From positions 49,224,872 to 49,288,871 of the forward strand of contig NC_134844.1 in assembly GCF_965363235.1 (NCBI RefSeq): 64,000 nucleotides of DNA, given 5' to 3'. This stretch comes from Mytilus galloprovincialis. Lineage: Eukaryota > Mollusca > Bivalvia > Mytilida > Mytilidae. The translations under genes were made by a program, and so were the position numbers. Numbering within the stretch: the first letter of the stretch is position 1; each line of letters begins with the position of its first letter. Below the pieces are notes generated by a model that saw only the letters and a program-made list of their open reading frames with translations, was not told the origin of the DNA and searched no databases. Below are positions 56,863 through 64,000 of the stretch, piece after piece.

Positions 56863-58100
56863 CGAAGTCGAAATACATATACTAGTATATACGCATATAA
56901 AAAGCATTTTTCTTCTCAAAATTTCTTTTCATTATTTTCTTGTCATTATGTTGCCCTTTAGTGTAGCCTACGGGTGAAGGGAATCTATTTTGGAATACTT
57001 TGACTGCATTTGTTTATTATAATCAAGCATTCTGATAACATTCTTGATATGTTATAATTCTTTACTTATGAATAACGTCAGCGTATATTTTTAATATTCA
57101 TTTTGAAACACATGGAAATATTTTAGGGGACTTCTTGAAGGACATTGAGAAAGGTTTTTATTCTTCATAAATTTGAATAAAAAGAAGATTACAATGGATA
57201 CTGTAAAAATCTATTGAAAACTTGTAGATCTGTCTGTTTTAAAATTTTAGGATTTACTTGACGAGTGGTATTTCATAAACCGGATTCCTATTACATATTG
57301 GAAATGTACAATGAATGAGTTAGATACCAACCAATTAACTTTAGGATGAGGATGACAGAACATGTTATTTTATATATTGTTGATATCGCAGTTTTGTTTA
57401 TTTTTAATTTTGTCAGAAGGGAGGTTAAAGAAGAATGGTTCTCTTAAAAAAATAAGCAAATGAAATGGTTCTTAAAAAGCTTTATCTTTGTATAATAATG
57501 AAAGAAACAGTTTATTTCGATGCTTACTTGGATTTGTGTGTGTAAGTGTTGATTAGTTGAATATTGTTTTCTATTGCGATTGTTATTTGATTGCTTTTTA
57601 TCTAACTGTTTTATATTATCATGTTATTTTTTAACCGCTTGTAAATCATATGTATCATATAAGACACATCCATCAAGGCGTAAGCACAATTGGATGTATA
57701 TATATAAATGACAACAAGATATCAAGGTTAATGCAATAGGGTAGATTTAGAGAGAAATTAGAAGGGGTCTTTCAATTATCGAAATGCATGATACATGAAG
57801 GATATTCAATCACATTTAATGACAACTTGGAGTTTAAAGATATCTCAAAAGATATATAGCTTATTCATAAAATCATATGCAATGATCAGGACGAATTGAT
57901 ATGATTTGTTCAATCCGAATGTAAAAATGCTTAATTTTCGAGTAGAAAATATTCTTATGTTTAAATCAGATTGAAGGTTTTGTTGTACTTGAATCTCTAT
58001 TGTTATGTGAAATAATATGTAAGATAAATTAAGAAGTATTTATTTAGAAATTAATAATAATGTTTACTTCTAAGAAATAAATGTGTTAAAACATATTGAA
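56863..58100 (+). terminator. Likely 3' UTR and polyadenylation site
   Basis: A+T-rich sequence after the stop codon with AATAAA at 57176 and at 58076. The second is followed by a GT-rich stretch (CTTGTGTTTCTGTTGTT), as expected of an animal cleavage site, so the longer UTR is the better guess. Confidence 0.5.
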
Positions 58101-58329
58101 ACAACTTGTGTTTCTGTTGTTCCGTAGTTTTTCTCTTATAAACGAATTGATGTGTTTCTATATCATGGATATGTTTTGGTTTGTGACCCGGATTTGTTTT
58201 CGCTTAATCGACTATTGAACAGCGGTATACTACGTATCAATTTTCACTGAACTAGTACACATTTTTTAAAGGCCTAGTTGAAGTCCGCCTCCGGGGTCAG
58301 GATTTTCTCGATTGATAGCATTTGGTTGT

Positions 58330-58390
58330 TTTTTACACTTTGGTCGGATTGTTGTCTCTTTGGCACATTCCCTATTTCTATTTTTACTGT
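58330..58390 (+). mobile_element. Fragment of the ATTCCCCATTTCCATTCTCA repeat
   Basis: TTGTTGTCTCTTTGGCACAT plus TCCCTATTTCTATTTTTACT; diverged copy of the family at 49676. Confidence 0.65.
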
Positions 58391-58439
58391 TGCCTTTATT
58401 TAGAAAAATAGCATCAATGGCTGATGAGTGTGCTTATAC

Positions 58440-58835
58440 TCATTATATTAATTAGAATGCATTCACATTACCAATTATCACAAAAATCAAAGTACTGAGA
58501 GACCTTAAGGTAAGCCATCTCAAAATTAAAAAAACACTTCCTATACTTTGTATACTCCCATTTGAAAATAAATCAACGAAATGCTCTTCGGATAAACTTA
58601 AGGTACCATATCCTAAGTGTCTTAAAAACGTCCATTTATAAATCATTCCTACATTATTTTTATTGAATAAAGCACAAATCATTTTTGATTGTTTGGTCTC
58701 TTTAAAAGAAAAGTCCAACATAAAAATAAATGAACTCCTACTTGATGCTGTTCAATTCAGAGCCCTTAAATGCCCTTCTTGGTTGAAAACCTTGATGAGG
58801 TTTAAAATACAAAGTACTCGGCTGTTGCCTACGCT
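58440..58835. other. Unassigned, possibly old coding debris
   Basis: Both strands hold an open stretch of 80-90 codons (58452-58721 minus and 58663-58914 plus). Neither shows a motif I know, and the plus one runs into a repeat, so neither is called as a gene. Confidence 0.35.
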
Positions 58836-58890
58836 ATGGTCGGGTTGTTGTCGCTTTGACACATTCCCCATTTCCATTCTCAATTTTAAA
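58836..58890 (+). mobile_element. Fragment of the ATTCCCCATTTCCATTCTCA repeat
   Basis: CTATGGTCGGGTTGTTGTCG followed by CATTCCCCATTTCCATTCTC; third plus-strand copy of the family. Confidence 0.75.
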
Positions 58891-59335
58891 GTCTGGTTCT
58901 GTTTAAGCGAATAATAAGCCATTTAGTTCTGCAGGAATTGTGCCATTTGAAAGTGTGGAAATATCAATCTTTAGCCAGATATAATTTTGTGTGATATAAT
59001 TTTATGTTTAAAAAGTTTGTAACAGTTTAATCTTTCAGAGAAGACTTTATATGGGTTCAATTTAATTTGGAAAGTCTGTATTTATTTCTTACTTTAATAA
59101 AAAGATCTAAGTTAAAGTCTATTGCGTACCATCCTGAATTCGAAGTGTCTTAACCGCTTTCATAAAACACTCAAAGCATGATGAAAGAAAGGGGTAACGT
59201 AGTTCCGATGCTATCATTTTGCAAATAGGCAACCACTCACTAGTCTTTAAACAGTAGACTTTAAGCTTGTGTTTGGCCATACATTATGCGGACTTTTTAA
59301 CATTTTGAAAGACAAATGGATCTTCTGCTGTTGTT

Positions 59336-59395
59336 TTTTCTGTGGTCGAGTTGTTGTCTCTTTGACACATTCCCCATTTCCATTCTCAATTTTAC
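59336..59395 (+). mobile_element. Fragment of the ATTCCCCATTTCCATTCTCA repeat
   Basis: GTGGTCGAGTTGTTGTCTCT followed by the same CATTCCCCATTTCCATTCTC end. Three plus-strand copies lie within about 1 kb. Confidence 0.75.
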
Positions 59396-59569
59396 TGTAA
59401 TGATATTGAAATGAACAATTTTGACTATATGCGTCTAGCTTCAAACATTACAAAAAAGAAAATTTTAGAACACCCCCTTGTTATTATCCGTCCCCTTTTT
59501 AAAAATGTTATGACACATAATAGTGTGTTGATGAGACCACATCTATATAAACTCACCAAAGATTAAACA

Positions 59570-59800
59570 TTATCCATATAAATAAAGGCAACAGTAGTAT
59601 ACCGCTGTTCAAACTCATAAATCCATGGACAAAAAACAAAATCGGGGTAACAAACTAAAAATGAGGGAAACGCATAAATATAAGAGGAGAACAACGACAC
59701 AACACTACAATGTAACTAACACACACAGAAACGGACCAAGCATCAGACAAAATCCCACGAGAATAACAAATATAACATCAAAACCAAATACATGAATTTG
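59570..59800 (+). mobile_element. Mussel repeat R, copy 3
   Basis: AAAGGCAACAGTAGTATACC, ACAAAATCGGGGTAACAAAC, ATAAGAGGAGAACAACGACA and CACACAGAAACGGACCAAGC. It is closer to the form I know from mussels than the copies at 35749 and 36747. Confidence 0.8.
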
Positions 59801-60360
59801 GGATAGTTAAATTATGTAAAGATATAATGCACAGGGTAGGAAATTGGGTACATGTATATTATGATATAATTGATTATAGTTTGCCATGCCGTCTTGTTCC
59901 TAAACTTGATAATACTTCAATACTTGTTACAGAATTTAGAAAATTAAATTCTATGACAAATAGTCATAATTTTCCTATTTACAGAAATTGATGATTGCGT
60001 AGATAAGATCAGAAATACCAAATATGCTATAGCAACTTTTTGAAGGTTAACGAATATTTTTTTTTGTTTTTGTAATTTAGAAGGTTGTGAATTTTATATC
60101 GATGATGATAGTTACATCTGGGATCTAATATAATGAAATTTAACATGAGATTTTGCTAAAAGTAAATTTTACGAAGTCACTGTTAAAAATTTTGGACATG
60201 ATACAATAAATGGTATTGATATAATTTACACTGACAGTTGTGTACTGTATTGGCACAATATAGTCCAGTCGATTTGTGCAGATTTTTGACAAAATTGCTC
60301 AGATTGTGGTAAAAGCATGAAATTTGGCATAGTAGTAGTATATGAAATGGACAACATTTT
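59801..60360. other. Unassigned spacer
   Basis: A+T-rich, no gene or repeat that I can support. Confidence 0.4.
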
Positions 60361-60625
60361 AAGCTATGAACGCACTCTGAAATTCGAAATTGGCGGAACA
60401 GGCGGCCATTTTAAAATGGCGGCCGTTTGATCTCTTCAGATTAATAAAAAAAAACCATGAAAATGATATTAGAGAAGATATTGACATGAAACCTGGTTCA
60501 TAGAATAACAGTGCTGATTCCAATTGTCTTGTTGAACAAACTTTTTGGAAATATTACCCATATTGAATGGCGGCCATTTTGAAAAATCGTATTTTTTTAT
60601 TAAGCCAAAATAGGTAGTCATTATT
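60361..60625. repeat. GGCGGCCATTTT repeat segment
   Basis: GGCGGCCATTTTAAAATGGC at about 60390 (itself a short palindrome) and GAATGGCGGCCATTTTGAAA at about 60567 indicate two related units. A further copy with GGTGGCCATTTTGAAAA lies at about 62352-62410. This motif is common in mollusc satellites. Confidence 0.55.
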
Positions 60626-63600
60626 CGATAAAAATTAAAAAAAACGATTGTCGAAGATATACAAATGTATTTGTTTGAGCTATATAAACAGAACAAAAAG
60701 CGAGCCTATCCTCTTCCCCGATTTATTCTTTTGTTTCGTAGCGGGTACAAATTACTTTATTTTTTCCGACAATGTACATTTATTGTTATTATCCAAAAGT
60801 TTACACCAACACTTGAAACTTTAGTTGTTGAAATCGAAAGTTAAAACGCGGACCACGAAGAGGATCATATAATAAACTATTAGTCTAAAAGCAATATTCG
60901 TGCCACCGCTTGCTCAACATAAAATAACAGGAACATTTTATTTTACAAGTACAAATAAAGCAAGAAAATATTTGTATACCTGTCATTTATAATAGTTGGC
61001 TGATTACAGGGTAATTCGTTTTGTTGATATTGTTCATTTGAAACAACTTTCAAAAACCTTGATTTAGCAAATTTACCTGACGATATCTGGATATGGGTAT
61101 TTAGTCGGATCTTAACACGTACTTGTGATTTGTTTAAAACCGGTTTTAACAAAGAAATGTCGAAATGTTCAGAACTTAATTAAATCTGTTTTTGGGTAAG
61201 ATGGTGCAAGCATACGATTTTTATTGCGTCTTACACTTTGAGAAGCGAATAATCTTTAGCTACTTTATTTAAATATTGTGTAAAAACGTTAATTATGAGC
61301 TATGAAAGTCAAGTGGCTCAAGCATTTTACTGAGGACGTTTTTAAAAAATGCAAAGAAATATTTAAACAGTGGGTTAGATTTCATTAGTCTTTACTATCT
61401 ATAGATTAACAACTTTTGGTTATAATTATAATTTAGAATCATCATTGAAGGTGGAGCGCGATTGCACAGTTAATTAATTATATTGATGTGCCATTTGTAT
61501 GCAAGAGTGACATTCCGTTGTATTATGTGCCAATTCGAATAAGTTATGCGAGTATTGTCTCCCTTTAACAGGTTCATTATTTTATAATTAAGTTTAGGTT
61601 TCTGATATAAATTTGAATAGTTACATTATGTATCAATTCAATATATTTCAGTTTTTGTTATTGGTGTATCAAAAACATTAATGTACGAATATAATTTCAT
61701 AAATTTGAAACGTTTAAAATTATTACATACCAATATAAAGAACCGTTCATCATTTTTAAAAAAGACTATGATTGAAATTGGTTTTATTTAACTTCCCATC
61801 ATGATAGATTGATTGGAAAATAAACCAGAGTTATCTAAAGGTAATCACAGAGAGAGACTAGCAAGCATTTTTTAAGTGTAGCTTATTTCACCATAAAACA
61901 ACTTTCCACTATAAACAAATGTTACTTTATCCAAATATAAGGACCTTGTTAGCTAAATCTACAAATTTTATTAGTTATTATGAATTTTTATTACAATAGA
62001 TTAATATGCTACTTGATTGCAGACATAATCATAAATTTCATATCATACAAGTAATGTTATAGGAAACATCAATTGCTCAAATGTTCGCAATTGACGTTTA
62101 AAATATCTAACAATAAATGAAATGTACATGTTTTGTCAAACCACACTCTGTCTATCATATTCTATCACATTGTCCTCCACATTTACATAGAGTAGTACAA
62201 CTTAATACTGCCTTTACACATTTGCATTTCCTTAGTAACCGTGTTCACTTTGACTTACAAGTTAAACGCTTGCTGCAGGAAGTTTTTATATAGTCATATG
62301 GTATATTCATCACAGATGACAATGACTGTCATCTAAGGACTTCATCTATATTTATTTTTTGGTAGCCATTTTGAATGGTGGCCATTTTGAAAACATGATT
62401 CTGCAATATATCATTATTCCCTTATCTTATTAATTCACTGTTTGCATTTATACTTTTTTTTACTAATTTATATTGGATATTCACAAAGTGGTCAGATAAG
62501 GCATGCGCCTGTTTACAAAATAAAGATATCAGTATCAGAATTTCTGTTACTTACACGTTTTGCCTAAGTAACTTTTTAAAACAGAAATTACGTATACATG
62601 TATTTGATATAATTTATGACCGAAAGTTGTTGTTGGAAAAGATCCAAATTGAAGATTACGAAAACACTGGAGCTAGATATCAGAAGAACACAATGGGCGA
62701 TTTGACTGGGAGGAATGTGTGAAACGGCAAGAGAGGACATGTGAGGGTTTGCAATGCCAAGCAGATACAAACAGTGGGATTTCCAGTGACTAGAACAATA
62801 GAAAAATCACTCTTCTTATGAAAGAGATAAAAAAAGGTAGAAAAAAAAGGAGAGACAATTTACGCATAAAAACCGATATGCATAGGGATGAATATCTCTT
62901 AAAACACAAAACCATTATATAACTTTTATACAACTACTATAAGTAAAGTATATGTTAAAGCTAAATTTGTTAATATATTAATTTTTAATTGCCAAACATG
63001 CTGTTAATTGAACAATCTATTGTTCAACATAGGGGTGTGTAAAAAAGAGAACCTGAAAATATTAGACCAAAGTACGTTTGAACAGAGATGCTAAAAAAAA
63101 AAACCCCAAAAAAAAACAGCCATTTTACTTTACAATCAAATTGAAAAAGTAGTTTGTTGCATGTCCCATCATCCTTTGGTTGTAGACCCCAGATAAATAT
63201 AATCTAAATTTCGTAGCATTTTCACAACCTCCCCCCCCCCTAATTTTCAACTGAATTTGTTCAAGGTATAGTGGTTTTACCCCTTTTCAGATTTCAGTAT
63301 GTCATGTTGTATATATTTTATAAATTAGATAAATTTCTAGTAAGTTTCTACGATATTCTTTATCATTTGACAAAATACTATGCATCTGAATTAAATTGTT
63401 TACTATTTGAAAAAGCGCGCCTTCTTATACTTTAATTTACCTCCCATTATTTCACATAGCAACACAAATTAAAAACAGCCAATCTTTGCTGCATATCAAT
63501 TTTTTTCCCCGATAAAAATATATATCATGCAACATAATCAACTTTACAAATTGGGGTAGGCACTTAAAGTTAACCATCGAGAGACGTTAACCACCGAGAG

Positions 63601-64000
63601 TCGGTTTTTAGACCCGCCCAGTGCACCTAAGCACGCCTACTTTTGGAGCTCTTTAGTATGAAGATAAGAAAAGTATACGAAAATACGGAACTGTGTACCC
63701 TGTTTTATCCTTCGTTACCCGTAAATAAACTGGTTCCCTGTTGTGTTCACTTATCGATACACTACGATGGAATTACGGACCAGTTTAACATAAACATGGT
63801 AAATAGATAGACAGCTGATAATCATAATTGATTAAGAAATAACCTGGAAGAAGAAATGAGTTAACTATTGATTATAACAGAGACGAGAATGCCCTCATGT
63901 TTGTTCTGCTCAAAAAAGCAGGAACATTGGAGTTTATGGTTAGATTTTAAATATTTATTGTCTCCTAACTGGGTAAATTTGATATAGTAACAACCCCCCC
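60626..64000. other. Unassigned 3.4-kb end region
   Basis: No credible gene. Small items only: the GGCCATTTTGAA block near 62352-62410, an open plus-strand stretch with QIEDYENTGARYQKNTMG near 62640-62710 that might be a fragment of an exon or element, a run of ten C at about 63230-63240, and a short repeated CGAGAGACGTTAACCACCGAGAG near 63578. Confidence 0.4.

Noticed and set aside
58452..58914. Overlapping ORFs of 89 and 83 codons on opposite strands
   Set aside because: No motif or family resemblance; one runs into a repeat fragment, and chance ORFs of this size occur throughout the window.

Overview
The window looks like nuclear DNA of a marine bivalve, most likely a mussel (Mytilus-like). 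It is A+T rich, has almost no long ORFs, and is packed with interspersed repeats that I recognise as mussel-type families: the roughly 350-bp repeat with a hammerhead core, the element ending in '...CATTCCCCATTTCCATTCTCA', a tRNA-headed SINE, and a SINE carrying 'GTGAGTGCCAATGAGAC'. Only one convincing host gene is visible, an intron-free 868-codon ORF at 54256-56862. It encodes a glycosylated multi-pass membrane protein that I do not recognise. The species assignment is inference.

Layout. Positions 1-5400 hold decayed retroelement debris: a tandem pair of hammerhead-ribozyme repeats, a broken SGNH-hydrolase-like ORF, a non-LTR reverse-transcriptase tail split by a SINE, and two neighbouring palindromes. 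Positions 5435-43828 form a segmentally duplicated block built from a non-coding module of about 4.7 kb, here called M, present as three main copies. M(A) (5435-7487 plus 13180-15793) is split by a 5.7-kb Ngaro/DIRS-type tyrosine-recombinase retrotransposon on the minus strand. M(B) (21277-25943) is uninterrupted and acts as the empty-site reference. M(D) (26823 onward, finishing at about 43828) has been enlarged by a 2.79-kb tandem triplication, and its third unit is split by a 7.27-kb insertion flanked by TTA. Between M(A) and M(B) lie a satellite array, a cysteine-rich TE-associated pseudogene and a giant inverted repeat with two 666-bp arms.

Positions 43828-54200 contain a tandem SINE pair that runs into a TA tract and a 1.2-kb degenerate minisatellite, a decayed LINE on the minus strand, a Tc1/mariner relic, several shared mussel repeats, and two foldback hairpins. 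The host gene follows at 54256-56862 with a likely 3' UTR to about 58.1 kb. The remainder to 64000 is mostly non-coding, with a few more repeat copies.

How it fits together. The window is a record of nested events: module duplication, satellite growth, YR-retrotransposon insertion, tandem triplication, then a large insertion of unknown class. Because intact and interrupted copies sit side by side, insertion boundaries can be read directly. I found no operon-like or defence-like system. The most novel items are the large perfect palindrome, the unclassified 7.27-kb insert, the YR-element junctions, the hammerhead ribozyme repeats and the orphan membrane protein.
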